This document shows positions 43,001 to 53,537 of a stretch of DNA of 64,000 nt, piece by piece. How positions within the stretch are numbered: position 1 is the first letter of the stretch; each line of letters opens with the position of its first letter. The stretch is taken from NCBI GenBank assembly GCA_013076295.1, contig RQOL01000495.1:124001-188000 (forward strand), in the 5' to 3' direction. Both the position numbers and the translations under genes were made by a program. The stretch is from Sanderia malayensis (taxonomy: Eukaryota; Cnidaria; Scyphozoa; Semaeostomeae; Pelagiidae). The notes beneath the pieces are model-generated. The model was not told the DNA's origin. It ran no database searches and was given only the letters and a program-made list of their open reading frames with translations.

Positions 43001-44762
43001 ATGGAGTGTCTGAGCGCCTAAATCGAACACTTCAAGAGATGGCATTGAGCCAATTAGAGCATGCAGGATTGCCAAGAGAATTTTGGGCAGAGTCTGTATC
43101 TACTGCATGTTATGTACGAAATCGTTTGCCAGTAACATCAATGGGAGTATCGCCATTACGAATGTGTCCTCAATGTTGTCTAACTCTGCTATCTAACAAA
43201 GAAAACAATAACTACATCATGTTGCTTGCTAATTCTAAAAAAATAAACCAATGTAGTGATTCTCGCATTATTACATTGGTTTCCCTTTTGCTGTTTAAGC
43301 AAGCTAGCCCAAACCAATTACCATGTCTAATTGGCATTGAGTATTATTTAATACATACATTTTACATTTTATTTTAGTATTATTTATTCCATACATTTCT
43401 ACAAACTTTAAAAAAAACTTTCTCACTTTTGACGGTATTAAATTTTGGAACTCCCTACCTATAGAGTTCAAAACAATGTATAATAAACATCACTTCGTGA
43501 AGCAGATGAAATACTATCTTATGAACAAAGTTTGAAAACCTGTATGCTTGATTACTTTCTGATTACACGTTTTTTTTTTATAAGAAACCTGGCTCAAGGC
43601 CTAGTAGTAAAAGTTTCTTAATTTTTAGCCACATTTTAGTTCTAAAAGTTTCCTAAAAGTTTCTTAATTTAATGAAAAGGGTTGCAGTGAAAGCGAAGAA
43701 AAAAACGTGGATGTGGCAAAATATTAGTATTATAAAAAAGAAAACTCGTCAATGCAAAAAATCGTCATGTGGAGCCGACAATGTTATGCTTAGCACATAA
43801 AACATACTCACTGTAGTTGACATTTGTTAAATCCGTGAGGGAAAAACGTGTTTCCGAAATTTCTAATGTTTCTTAGATATTTCCCTGTAGTTCTAAAAGT
43901 TTCTTAAATTTTAGGGCGTCTAGATCTAGGTTTCTTATAAACCGGTTTCTTATAAAAAAAAAGCGTGTAATTCATAATTGCATTTAGCCTTATTCATTAA
44001 TTTTACTTTATCTATAATTCTTTTTTAATTCTACTATATTTTACTTTATTGTTATTATATCTTGTTGTTGCTATTCAAACCTTTTTTTTCTTATCATAAA
44101 AAGCGTCAAACTGGACACATGGCTCGATAGCTTGCCCAAAGTTTTTTCCATGTGTCCATCAGCCTAAGATTTCTTAATTACATATTTACACTTAACCATG
44201 TTTTTCTATTAAAAAAAAGAATGTATTCCTGTACTTAATCTTTTTTTATATCAGTATGATGTAATTAGTCAATTTTATGCTGAAAAAACATTTTGAGTTT
44301 GAGTTTGAGTTCATTTGTCCTAGCCAAAACACTAACCTTGTTCAATATTGCCAATTGTTATGGGTGCTTCACCAGATACTATGTTTATGACTGGTCCATA
44401 ATTCGCGATGTGTGTAGCACCTGAGAAATAAATAGCAATTGGATTTTATTCTTTGCCTTTATAAAACATCTGACAATGACAATATCAAACATCGCAACAG
44501 ACTCATCTTCGATTACTACTGAACTGATCAAATTACATACTAACACTAATTTACATATAAACAATAAGCCAATTACATTCGAGGTCAGACACGAATATGA
44601 GAATATTACAGTATTCTAATTGTGTGACTTATTTATTTAATTAAAACGCCAATTGTGAAACATGCTCCCATAACATTTAATAAAGCAGAATTAAAATTTA
44701 CCTTCTTGAACATCAGTACAAGATTCCTCTTCTATCTTCTTGTCTTCTCCGGTGTCTTCCAT
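33538..44762 (-). CDS. NLR gene 2: NACHT-LRR-like-TIR-TIR receptor (13 coding exons)
   Basis: Paralog of gene 1, same strand. Exons: 44762-44702, 44420-44337, 39951-39847, 39399-39349, 38752-37431, 37330-37256, 37167-37093, 36984-36313, 35175-35142, 34911-34700, 34573-34408, 34067-33865, 33726-33538. Lengths sum to 3249 nt in frame (1082 codons plus stop). Exons after NACHT match gene 1 in length except 34573-34408 (one codon longer) and the extra 25-codon exon. The N-terminal exon (MEDTGEDKKIEEESCTDVQE) replaces HEPN. Its acceptor CCCAG|AGACC is phase-1 compatible, so further 5' coding exons are not excluded. TEs in the introns (copia, LINE, 2.3-kb inverted element) are absent from gene 1. 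Confidence 0.8.
34408..34911 (-). CDS. NLR gene 2 exons: TIR-like domain A
   Basis: 34911-34700 and 34573-34408, preceded by linker exon 35175-35142 (MKENGVEINEY). Contains SILLLCEPDSRDFVLQLKEK, YILVVFIQHQISEDVERDI and IVLVKLEADSHP. Same fold order and intron position as gene 1. Confidence 0.6.
36313..36984 (-). CDS. NLR gene 2 exon: divergent LRR-like region
   Basis: 672 nt, phase 0-0, identical in length to gene 1 exon 3239-3910. Begins LPNDEVLSKVRFLADCFVAS. Changes from gene 1 cluster in the C-terminal LRR-like part (for example KAELLDVRVGGKEFEKI), while the central FTEDQSMLVHRNV block is nearly fixed. Confidence 0.78.
37093..37330 (-). CDS. NLR gene 2: two tandem 25-codon helical repeat exons
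   Basis: 37330-37256 (LITRLGDEIIRHENKRNIVR...) and 37167-37093 (LIKSNLGGTIGSGDAQKLIR...), each 75 nt, phase 0, each preceded by TCTTATCAG and followed by an AAACAAG/ACCAG|GTTTG donor. Gene 1 has only one such exon (4094-4020). Shared splice-site sequence shows they arose by exon duplication. Confidence 0.75.
37431..38752 (-). CDS. NLR gene 2 exon: NACHT NTPase domain
   Basis: 440 codons entered in phase 1. Walker A MFVSGLAGIGKSVLAKK and Walker B VFLIDGLDELQEP are intact; ILGRPHS and MFKHLTIMEFLASIHVYL follow at the expected spacing. Similarity to the gene 1 exon runs the whole length, strongest after residue 260. The donor CAG|GTATTA at 37431 is inferred because it keeps phase 0 with the next exons; without it the frame runs on to a stop further downstream. 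Confidence 0.92.
39847..39951 (-). CDS. NLR gene 2 Ser/Thr-rich linker exon (35 codons)
   Basis: Acceptor TTAACAG|GTACC, donor ACAAG|GTACTT, phase 1-1. The peptide GTIRTYDTAGTVLENVSTNS... continues Ser/Thr/Ala-rich. A broken copy lies at 9240-9330. Confidence 0.6.
40064..42357. mobile_element. 2.3-kb transposon with ~815-bp inverted arms
   Basis: TAGACCAGGCTGTGGTGG at the left end is mirrored at the right end; the arms (to about 40880 and from about 41540) pair closely. TTA abuts both ends, a possible 3-bp target duplication. The centre and right arm carry a plus-strand protein: EMLNGFHAFTGNDYISSFFR (41204 onward), then LHINRANFVAKIWKSAGEYQ (41577 onward) and an acidic C-terminus, in two frames. 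The left arm carries an inverted copy of only the C-terminal part (40851-40606). The FHAFTGxD...KGK...RANxxAxIW pattern is known from metazoan transposon proteins whose superfamily I cannot name with confidence. Confidence 0.75.
41204..41816 (+). pseudogene. Transposon protein (FHAFTGND/RANFVAKIW family), frameshifted
   Basis: Frames 41204-41416 and 41445-41816 carry consecutive parts; a stop at about 41414 and a frame change separate them. IPSGYACVDIIADTHQEISI (40979-41038) and GTGNNRKGLWLSNVEISG (41157-41210) upstream appear to be earlier parts. C-terminal tail is Asp/Glu-rich. Confidence 0.5.
42739..43198 (+). mobile_element. Internally deleted Ty1/copia-type LTR retrotransposon
   Basis: 5' LTR 42739-42929 (TG...CA, 191 bp), primer site TGGTTATGGGCCCAG at 42931-42945, a fragment of integrase (42976-43155: TPQQNGVSERLNRTLQEM, FWAESVSTACYVRNRLP), then only the last ~43 bp of an LTR (43156-43198). 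Perfect 5-bp duplication AAGAA at 42734-42738 and 43199-43203; gene 1 (11358-11370) has the empty site. The GVSERLNRTL...FWAEA-type block is diagnostic of copia integrase. Confidence 0.88.
43350..44311 (+). mobile_element. LINE 3' fragment
   Basis: Inserted relative to gene 1 (between ...GAGTATTATTT and TTTGTCCTAG). 43428-43536 encodes FDGIKFWNSLPIEFKTMYNK... to a TGA, matching the extreme C-terminus of CR1/Jockey-like reverse transcriptases. The 3' end is TTTGAGTTTGAGTTTGAG, a short-repeat tail. A TA-element is nested at 43566-43967. Confidence 0.65.
43566..43967. mobile_element. TA-target MITE nested in LINE fragment
   Basis: Inverted ends CACG(C)TTTTTTTTTATAAG and CTTATAAAAAAAAAGCGTG, flanked by TA (43564-43565, 43968-43969). 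402 bp, interior rich in AAAGTTTCTTAA. Confidence 0.7.
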
Positions 44763-44767
44763 GGTCT
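44337..44767 (-). CDS. NLR gene 2 N-terminal exons
   Basis: 44767-44702 (ATG at 44762; acidic MEDTGEDKKIEEES...) and 44420-44337 (GATHIANYGPVINIV...). Both donors are phase 1. The acidic exon has no equivalent before the gene 1 linker, where HEPN is found instead. Confidence 0.6.
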
Positions 44768-45190
44768 CTGGGGAATTAAAAAATGCAACCCATTTAAAAA
44801 ACCTTTAATATAGAATTTAATCTTGGATAATTTCTTGCAACATTTAAAACACTCCTTAGCATGAATGCAACTAATTTAAAATAACAACAATAAATTTTGT
44901 TTGAAAGGCATAATTCCTTCAGCTTCTCAACTTCAACTTTCAAACATAGCCAGCCACTCCAGCCCAGCTCTGATTATTGTAACAAGAATCAAGGCAAACT
45001 TTGCTAAAACATGGAAAGTTCTATAATGATTGGATTGCATTATGTCAAATAAGCAAGCTCTGCATCTCTTGTATTGTTAAACGACTCTGATAAAATTGCA
45101 CAATGGTTCTTGCCAATGGTTTCCCTTGAGGCATTTAAAGATCGGAAAACAAGTTGAGACAAGGTCTCAATATTTTGTTTTAACTTGAAA
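44768..45190. other. Intron or 5' flank of NLR gene 2
   Basis: AT-rich, no supportable feature. Confidence 0.4.
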
Positions 45191-45192
45191 TA

Positions 45193-45627
45193 CCACAAGT
45201 CCTCGATTAAGCCCCGGGGGCTTACTTGGCAAAAATATTTTAGGGTGGGGGCTTATTCGTGAGGGGGGCTTATTTTGCATAGGCAAAAATTATCAGTAAG
45301 ATTTGCTGTTTTCGCGGCATTATCTATGTCCAAGTATGTTAAAAAAACAAAAGAAAGTCCATCAATTAATGTATTTACTAAAATAACAAACAATCGCCAC
45401 AGTTTTCAAATATAAAGTTATCAAGATTTATCAAAAGTTATCCAAAAGTTATCCAAAAGTCATCCTATAAGCTTATGATTTACATTTTATCCAGTTATTT
45501 GACTTCTGCTGAAATTGAATAAACCCTCAATCCATGGGGGCATATTTGAGGGTGGGGGTGGCTTATTTTGCAAAAAGAATTAGGGTGGGGCTTATTCGAG
45601 AGTGGGGGTTTAATCGAGGGCTTACGG
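45193..45627. mobile_element. GGGGCTTA-family MITE (TA target)
   Basis: Ends CCACAAGTCCTCGATTAAGC and TTTAATCGAGGGCTTACGG, flanked by TA. GGGGGCTTA blocks are repeated inside. Relatives: 16765-16900, 20480-20570 and, more distantly, 54489-55046. Confidence 0.65.
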
Positions 45628-46407
45628 TAAGCTTTAAGACAATGTCAAAAACATTTTGTGACTAATTGTGGCATGTGGATAAAAATCTATTTTTTGGAAA
45701 ACTTCCCCAGTGCAAAGTACATTTCCTCAACTTCATCATCTAAAACTTAACTGGCTGTATGTTTCGGTTGGTGAGGTGTTGCACTGTAAAATGATTCATA
45801 GATTGAATAAGAAACGTTTTGATCATCGTATTGCTTCTATAACGTGATCTGTAAACGAACGTTTGTAAAAACATAAATCCAGACATTTTTGGATTCATGG
45901 CAAAATTAAGCTACACTTATAACAACGAGCTGTCATTTGCTAAATTATTTAGAAATTAGTCCAAGAAATTTGTGCCAAATTGCACTGGATGTATATTGAT
46001 GCCAAATACACAAATTTTGTATATTGTAAAACGATTGAAAGCAATACCACATATTGTTATGGATGATTTAAATATAATAAAACATATTTTATGGTTTTTA
46101 TTTGCGGCTTAAGATAAAAAGAACTCCATTTTTGACGAGTCAAAATTGGGCATCTGCAACCTTCGCCATGTTTTCGAGCCGTAAATAATGCAAGTAATTG
46201 ATTGATACGCCCATGTTGGAATCAAACAGGTTATAAACCATTTAAGGAGTCTTCTAGCATTAAGAAATACATTAATCATACAATAGTGTGGTAATAAAGT
46301 GCTCAGACGCATAAACTTACCTCCTATAGTCTTCAAAAGTGCAATTAAGGGTCATACTTGTGGTCATACTTGTGGTCCTTGGTCCTGGGTCCTGGGGTAT
46401 AGTTTTT

Positions 46408-47413
46408 ATACTATGCCGGAAAAACTTTATATCAAGCAATAAATATAATGTTCATGTAATTTAATATGTGCAAAAGAAGTAAATACATATACAACGTTTC
46501 GAGCTTTACTCGTCTTCAGGTATAAGAGACGAGTAGAGTTCTTGTCTTATAAGAGACGAGTAGAGTTCTTGTCTTATACCTGAAGACGAGTAAGGCCTGA
46601 TTTATACGTCGCATAATAGTCGCGTCGAATACAATTGCAATTTCATTCGACTAAAGTTGATATTCATGCGACGTTTATGCGACTTGGATTTATAAGTCGA
46701 ATTTTGTGCCGCATATAATTCAATGCGCATGCTCAAAATCTTTACAACAACAAAATTAAAACATGGCGGCAAACATTTTGGTGGCAAACAGTTTCAGTAA
46801 AGCTTCAACTTCTTGTTCCTTGAAGGGAATAACAAAAAAGAATAAAATTTCGAGAAAAAAACAGATGTTCTTATTAATGTTTTTGCAAAGAAACTGGAAA
46901 ATTGCAATAAAAGCTGCTTTTATGACCGTTTCTTTAATGTGCAATGTCGAAACTTTGCCATCTTTTTTGGTGTGGGAAAGTGAAAAATGGCGCGCAATTT
47001 GGTTAAAGGGCAGAGAACAATGAAACACGTTCATAGAACAATAGGATACACGAAACACGATAATTAAATGCTTCAATTTCAGTCGACTGAAATTGAATTA
47101 AATTCGACGTATAAAGCAAAGTCGCATAATGATCGAATATTCGACTGACTGAGTCGCATATTCGACTGAAGGTCGACTGAAATAAATAGTTGGATTTATA
47201 CGTCGCATAATAGTCGCATAAAATTCACACTTGGCCACTTTTTGGTGCTGTAATTGTATTCGACGCGACTATTATGCGACGTATAAATCAGGCCTAAAGC
47301 TCGAAACGTATATGTATTTACTTCTTTTGCACATATTAAATTACATGAACATTATATTTATTGCTTGATATATTGAAATGATGTGCTGAACGCAAACAAT
47401 CCGGAAAAACTTT
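46408..47413. mobile_element. Hairpin element carrying a nested Harbinger-like MITE
   Basis: CCGGAAAAACTTT is repeated directly at both margins (46408-46420; 47401-47413). ATATCAAGCAATAAATATAA (46421) pairs with its complement near 47370, and the AAACGTTTCGAGCTTTACTC arm at 46494 pairs with the sequence interrupted at 46591/47295. Confidence 0.6.
46594..47294. mobile_element. PIF/Harbinger-like MITE, TAA target
   Basis: Inverted ends GGCCTGATTTATACGTCGCA, flanked by TAA (46591-46593, 47295-47297). The host hairpin's other arm (46500-46520) preserves the uninterrupted sequence with one TAA. 701 bp, no transposase; internal open frames are on both strands and unsupported. Confidence 0.8.
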
Positions 47414-47533
47414 GTTGAGGTTTGTTTCGATTTCGTTACGTGTCACGTGTTATCACGTGCGATGTACTCTCTTTGTTATTGGTGGAACCAGCAAACCATA
47501 AATTAACAAACGAAAAGAATATTCAAGTAATTA

Positions 47534-47717
47534 CAGTAAGCTCTGTCTATTTCGAACACCCTGGGGAAGCGTGAAAATGTTCGGATTACAAAAAGTTCAA
47601 TTATAGAGGTTTCTTGTATAAAAATTGGTTCATTAGTGATCCTTGATGGGATGGAAAACTTCGTTCGAATTAGAAAGAGTTCGAATTACACGAGTTCGAA
47701 CTATGCAGATTTGACTG
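47534..47717. mobile_element. pogo/Tigger-like MITE copy 2
   Basis: CAGTAAGCTCTGTC...GCAGATTTGACTG with TA on both sides (47532-47533, 47718-47719). Confidence 0.8.
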
Positions 47718-48562
47718 TAGTCATATTGTCGCTGCGACATGCTTTTAGCTTATCTCTCCTACTTCATCTACACAATGAAAGATAACGACTTTTGTCATGA
47801 CAAGTTTGAAGTCAACATCGTAATAAGAATGAAATTTTTGAAGTTATTGAAAACATGAAACATTGGCAACATGCTACTTGCATGTAACAGTACGATAGAT
47901 GGTTTGCTTGATATTAAAAATTTGTTCAGGTTGAGGATTCTCATGTACAAGCCATCATATCGTGGAAAATTTCCGCTTTTCATTTGATGCTTGGTAGGTA
48001 GATGGTGTCAAAGTGTCTACTTTGAAGGTTAACAGCAAAAAAAGTATACCTAATTTTCAAATTCTATTGGCGCAGTTTTAATCAGTCCATTGAAATGCAA
48101 AAACACCATGTAAAACTTGGTTGCATTAGCACTTTGAAGTCTGTATGCCTGAACATACCACAAAGAATGGTTTATTTAACGTGCAACGATAACCATATTG
48201 CATAATGACAAATCAAGATGGCGCAGTGATAAATTCAAGAGAATATCTAGGTCGGTCAAGATTATTGTTTTGCTTTAGCGTCCCTGAGATACAGCTGTTT
48301 GAACAATTGCGAGAACCTTTCCCCAAAATTCCTAATATTTTAACTATGTGCAGCGAGAATAATTTTCTAAAATATACCCTGCGTTATTGTGTATAAGAGT
48401 TTATGATTGAATTTGATAAATTGCATCCAGGGGCAGAAGGAGAGCAAATCGAATTCCAATACTATAAAACTAGACATGTTGACATGTCTTGCTTAAAGTC
48501 GTACAGCTTTCAATAAATCAAAAAGGTATTTACGAAATATAAATATCATACAAATCACTAAC

Positions 48563-49245
48563 CTTGACGAAGAAGATGAATATCCTAATGCGATGCTGGA
48601 ATTCGAAAGCAAGATGAAGGTTGAAGTGACGGACTGTAAAGTAAAATATACATATATTTAAAAACCTACAGCTTTCAATAAATCGAAAATGTGTTTACGA
48701 AATATAAATATCATACAAATCACTAACCTTGACGAAGAAGATGAATATCCTAATGCGATGCTGGAATTCGAAAGCAAGATGAAGGTTGAAGTGACGGACT
48801 GTAAAGTAAAATATACACATATTTAAAAACCTACAGCTTTCAATAAATCGAAAATGTGTTTACAAAATATAAATATCATACAAATCACTAACCTTGACGA
48901 AGAAGATGAATATCCTAATGCGATGCTGGAATTCGAAAGCAAGATGAAGGTTGAAATGACGGACTGTAAAGTAAAATATACATATATTTAAAAACCTACA
49001 GCTTTCAATAAATCGAAAATGTGTTTACGAAATATAAATATCATACAAATCACTAACCTTGACGAAGAAGATGAATATCCTAATGCGATGCTGGAGTTCG
49101 AAAGCAAGATGAATATTGAAGTGACGGACTCTAAAGTAAAACAAACATTGTTATAGCTTCCATCAACATTAAACAAACATAGATTTATCTTAACTAAATA
49201 CATACTTAACTAACCTTGACAACGAACATGAAAATCAGAAACCGA
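48563..49245 (-). CDS. Array A of exon-like cassettes (4 x 71 nt + 31 nt)
   Basis: Minus-strand cassettes 48633-48563, 48798-48728, 48963-48893, 49128-49058 and 49245-49215. Each opens after TTTACTTTACAG (CTTTAGAG in the fourth, ATTTTTCAG in the fifth) and closes TCAAG|GTTAGT. The 71-nt cassette is open in two frames (SVTSTFILLSNSSIALGYSS or RHFNLHLAFEFQHRIRIFIF). As 71 is not a multiple of three, serial inclusion would shift frame; mutually exclusive use or a non-coding transcript is possible. A plus-strand reading LDEEDEYPNAMLEFESKMKV is also open but lacks an acceptor. Confidence 0.4.
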
Positions 49246-49907
49246 CTGAAAAATATTAAAGGGTGGAACCGTTAACAAAAAATGGATTATGAAATAATTC
49301 TTTTCATAGATGCAAATTAGTTCAGTAAAGTAAGTTCTAATTGGTTAAAATCTTGCTCGCTTAGAAATCCAGGATTGTCTTTTTTACAGGCTCCTTGTCA
49401 TGCAAACAAACCAAACATGTCCATCCATGGAAATTGTAATTAGAACGACTCCTCATAAGGTCAGTCAAGTTTTTCATCAAAATTAAAACTAAATTGGAGG
49501 TTGTTTTTGAGTGAACGTGCTGTGGCAAGCGTAGCTACATGTCCAGTTAAATAAAAAGACAAATAATACAATCAATGGCTTAAAGGATTGCAATTTGAAA
49601 AGATGAATGCTTTTTCCACTATTCAGAAGAATAAGAAAAATGACTAGCCTAACTATTTTGATCGAGTTCTTTTCAATTCTAGACACTCCCTCCTCATTCT
49701 AAGGCATTCCACAAGACTTGGTAAACAGGCATTGAAATTTGAGATCATAATCGAATTTCACTAAAATGTCGACATCCAGCCGTTTTTAGAGAATTGTTGT
49801 TTTACGAAAGTAGTCAAAATAAAGATGTTGATTCAAAACACATTTTTTTCTGGTAAATGGATAACTAAAAATCTATTTCAAGAGAACACATGTTATTGAT
49901 TAAAGTG

Positions 49908-50091
49908 CAGTCAACTCGGTCTAATTCGAACACCCTGGGGAAGTGGGAAAATGTTCGGATTACAAAAAGTTCGATTATAGAGGTTTGTTGTATAAAAATT
50001 GGTTCATTAGTGATCCTTGAAGGGACGGAAAACTTCGTTCGAATTAGAAAGAGTTCGAATTACACGAGTTCGAACTATGCAGATTTGACTG
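49908..50091. mobile_element. pogo/Tigger-like MITE copy 3
   Basis: Same family as 47534-47717; inside unit A and duplicated with it. Confidence 0.75.
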
Positions 50092-51543
50092 TAGTGACAT
50101 TGTCGCTGCGACATGCCTTTGGCTTATCTCTCCTACTTCATCTACACAATGAAAGATAACGACTTTTGTCATAACAAATTTGAGTCAATATCGTAATCAA
50201 ATTGAAATCTTTAGAAACGGAGGCATCCAGCAATTACATTGTTCATTCTTAGCAGAAAAGCAATTTAATTCCATTTATCCATTTATTCGTCTAAAATAAT
50301 TATAAAATGCCGCCACTTTTCTAATCTTCAAGTACTAAAGCTTTAAAATCCCAACTTCTTCACTATGATGAAAGTATTTGCTGCTGCGTAGCGGAACGAG
50401 GTGAAGGGGCTGCACAGCAGAATATGATTGAGTCCTTGTCGAGAAGAAATCTTGTAAGGACGTTTGTGTTTATCGCAATGCAATTCAATGCGCCTATGCT
50501 TGGCCTCAAGTGCTCCTTCGTTTAGCCGCATGCTGCTTTTATTATCAATTCATCAATGGCGGTAATCGTTTTTGCTGCAGTGCAGTGAGATGTTTTAGAA
50601 TCATTGAGAAAACAATATTTGGTTGGCTTATCTGCTGGTCATTAACTTTTATTTATCGCCAGAATTGAGAAGCCCCAACAACGCCTTTTTTACTTCGACA
50701 AGAACATACACAAATAGGGGTTGCTTCAAGCTTATACTTCCTGTTTCATCTAAACTATCAAAAATTATGACTTTTTTCATAACAAGTTTGAAGTCAACAT
50801 CGTAATAAGAATGAAATTTATGAAGTTATTAAAAGCATGAAACATTGGCAACATGCTACTTGCATGTAGCTGTACGATAGATGGTTTGCTTGATATTAAA
50901 AATTTGTTCAGGCTGAGGATTCTCATGTACAAGCCATCATATCGTGGAAAATTTCCGCATTTCACTTGATGCTTGATAGGTAGATGGTGTCAAAGTGTCT
51001 ACTTTGAAGGTTAACAGCAAAAAAAGTATACCTAATTTGCAAATTCTATTGGCGCAGTTTTAATCAGTCCATTGAAATGCAAAAACACCATGTAAAACTT
51101 GGTTGCATTAGCACTTTGAAGTCTGTATGCCTGAACATACCACAAAGAATGGTTTATTTAACGTGCAACGATAACCATATTGCATAATGACAAATCAAGA
51201 TGGCGCAGTGATAAATTCAAGAGAATATCTAGGACGGTCAAGATTATTGTTTTGCTTTAGCGTCCCTGAGATACAGCTGTTTGAACAATTGCGAGAACCT
51301 TTCCCCAAAACTCCTAATTTTTAACTATGTGCAGCGAGAATAATTTTCTAAAATACACCCTGCGTTATTGTGTATAAGAGTTTATGATTGAATTTGATAA
51401 ATTGCATCCAGGGGCAGAAGGAGAGCAAATCGAATTCCAATACTATAAAACTAGACATGTTGACATGTCTTGCTTAAAGTCGTACAGCTTTCAATAAATC
51501 GAAAAGGTATTTACGAAATATAAATATCATACAAATCACTAAC

Positions 51544-52225
51544 CTTGACGAAGAAGATGAATATCCTAATGCGATGCTGGAATTCGAAAGCAAGATGAAG
51601 GTTGAAGTGACGGACTGTAAAGTAAAATATACATATATTTAAAAACCTACAGCTTTCAATAAATCGAAAATGTGTTTACGAAATGTAAATATCATACAAA
51701 TCAGTAACCTTGTCCAAGAAGATGAATATCCTAATGCGATGCTGGAATTCGAAAGCAAGATGAAGGTTGAAGTGACGGACTGTAAAATAAAACAAACATA
51801 TATTTAAAATCGTACAGCCTTCAATAACTCGAAAATGTATTTACGAATTATAAATATCATACAAATCACTAACCTTGACGAAGAAGATGAATATCCTAAT
51901 GCGATGCTGGAATTCGAAAGCAAGATGAAGGTTGAAATGACGGACTGTAAAGTAAAATATACATATATTTAAAAACCTACAGCTTTCAATAAATCGAAAA
52001 TGTGATTACGAAATATAAATATCATACAAATCACTAACCTTGACGAAGAAGATGAATATCCTAATGCGATACTGGAATTCGAAAGCAAGATGAATATTGA
52101 AGTGCTGACTGTAAAATAAAACATATATTGTTATAGCTTCCATCAACATTAAACAAACATAGATTTATCTTAACTAAATACATACTTAACTAACCTTGAC
52201 AACGAACATGAAAATCAGAAACCGA
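51544..52225 (-). CDS. Array B of exon-like cassettes
   Basis: 51614-51544, 51779-51709, 51944-51874, 52108-52039 and 52225-52195. The second has a changed donor (GTTACT) and Asp-to-Val-type change; the fourth is one base shorter (70 nt). Otherwise as array A. The donor and acceptor bases are mostly retained despite drift. Confidence 0.4.
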
Positions 52226-52887
52226 CTGAAAAGTATTAAAGGGTGGAACCGTTTACAAAAGATGGAGTATGAAAAGATTCTTTTCAAGATGCAAATTAGT
52301 TCAGTAAAGTAAGTTCTAATTGGTTAAAATGTTGCTCGATTAGAAATCCAGGATTGTCTTTTTTACAGACTCCTTGTCATGCAAACAAACCAAACATGTC
52401 CATCCATGGAAATTGTAATTAGAACGTCTCCTCATAAGGTTAGTCAAGTTTTTCATAAGAATTAAAACTAAATTGGAGATTGTTTTTGAGTGAACGTGCT
52501 GTGGCAAGCGTAGCTACATGTCCAGTTAAATAAAAAGGCAATTAATACAATCAATGGCTTAAAGGATTGCAATTTGAAAATATGAATGCTTTTTCCATTG
52601 CTCAGAAGAATAAGAAAAATGATCAGCCGAACTATTTTTGTCGAGTCCTTTTCAACTCTAGACACTCCCTCCTGATTCTAAGGCATTCCACAAAACTTGG
52701 TAAACAGGCATTGAAATTTGAAATCATGATCGAATTTCACTAGAATGTCGAGATCCAGGGCTTTTTTAGAGAATTGTTGTTGCATGAAAGTAGTCAAAGT
52801 AAAGATGTCGATTCAAGACACATTTCCCTCTTGTAAATGGATGCCTAAAAATCTATTTCAAGAGAACACATGTTCTTGATCAAAGTG

Positions 52888-53071
52888 CAGTCAACTCTGT
52901 CAATTCGAACACCCTGGGGAGGCGTGAAAATGTTCGGATTACATAAAGTTCGAATTATAGATGTTTGTTTTATAATAATTGGTTTATTAGTGATCGTTGA
53001 AGGGACGGAAAGTTTCGTTCAAATTAGAAAGAGTTCGAATTACACGAGTTCGAACTATGCAGATTTGACTG
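52888..53071. mobile_element. pogo/Tigger-like MITE copy 4
   Basis: Counterpart of 49908-50091 in unit B. Confidence 0.75.
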
Positions 53072-53537
53072 TAGTGATATTGTCGCTGCGACATGCTTTT
53101 AGCTTATCTCTCCTACTTCATCTACACAATGAAAGATAACGACTTTTGTCATGACAAGTTTGAAGTCAAGATCGTAATCACATTGAAATCTTTAGAAACG
53201 GAGGCATCCAGCAATTACATTGCTCATTCTTACCAGAAAAGCAATATAATTCCATTTATCCATTTATTCATCTAAAATAATTATAAAATGCCGCCACTTT
53301 TCCAGTCTTCAAGTACTAAGCTTTGAAATCCCAACTTCTTTACTATGATGAAAGAATTATAATGGATAAATGTTGTTGCAGTTGTTGTGGTTTCCTCGTT
53401 TTGGCGTCAGCAATTGTGAAAAAGAGATCATTAACTGGATCAATTTTGATGGCATTTCATTTGATATTTTTCAATTTCCCTTTCGCAAGCATTCATATAA
53501 ACAATATTCTAACATAACACATGTAAAATAATAATGA

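Larger units (their letters stand above)
46321..47485 (-). promoter_or_regulatory. Promoter and first exon of NLR gene 2 (module 3), split by an insertion
   Basis: First-exon donor TATAGGAG|GTAAGTT at 46321. Promoter boxes CACGTG (47444-47449 and 47454-47459) and ATTGGTGG (47478-47485); the second CACGTG is again 24 bp from ATTGG. About 1 kb of hairpin/Harbinger-like insertion (46421-47413) separates boxes from donor. Confidence 0.5.
47720..50340. repeat. ~2.6-kb duplicated unit A
   Basis: Begins TGTCGCTGCGACATG and matches unit B (50750-53330) nearly throughout, including the exon-like array, the pogo-like MITE and the ATGACAAATCAAGATGGCGC segment (48205 / 51187). An ORF at 48205-48396 is open here but shifted in B by a 2-base loss, so it is not supported as a gene. 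Confidence 0.85.
50750..53330. repeat. ~2.6-kb duplicated unit B
   Basis: Second copy of unit A, same orientation, with small indels and substitutions throughout. A third partial copy is split around the insertion at 55854-58438 (flanks 55830-55853 and 58440-59360). Confidence 0.85.

Noticed and set aside
46756..47076. Overlapping ORFs on both strands inside the Harbinger-like element
   Set aside because: No transposase motifs; internal sequence of a non-autonomous element.
48205..48396. 63-codon ORF starting MTNQDGAVINSREYLG
   Set aside because: Duplicated in unit B but frameshifted there by a two-base loss; no domain.
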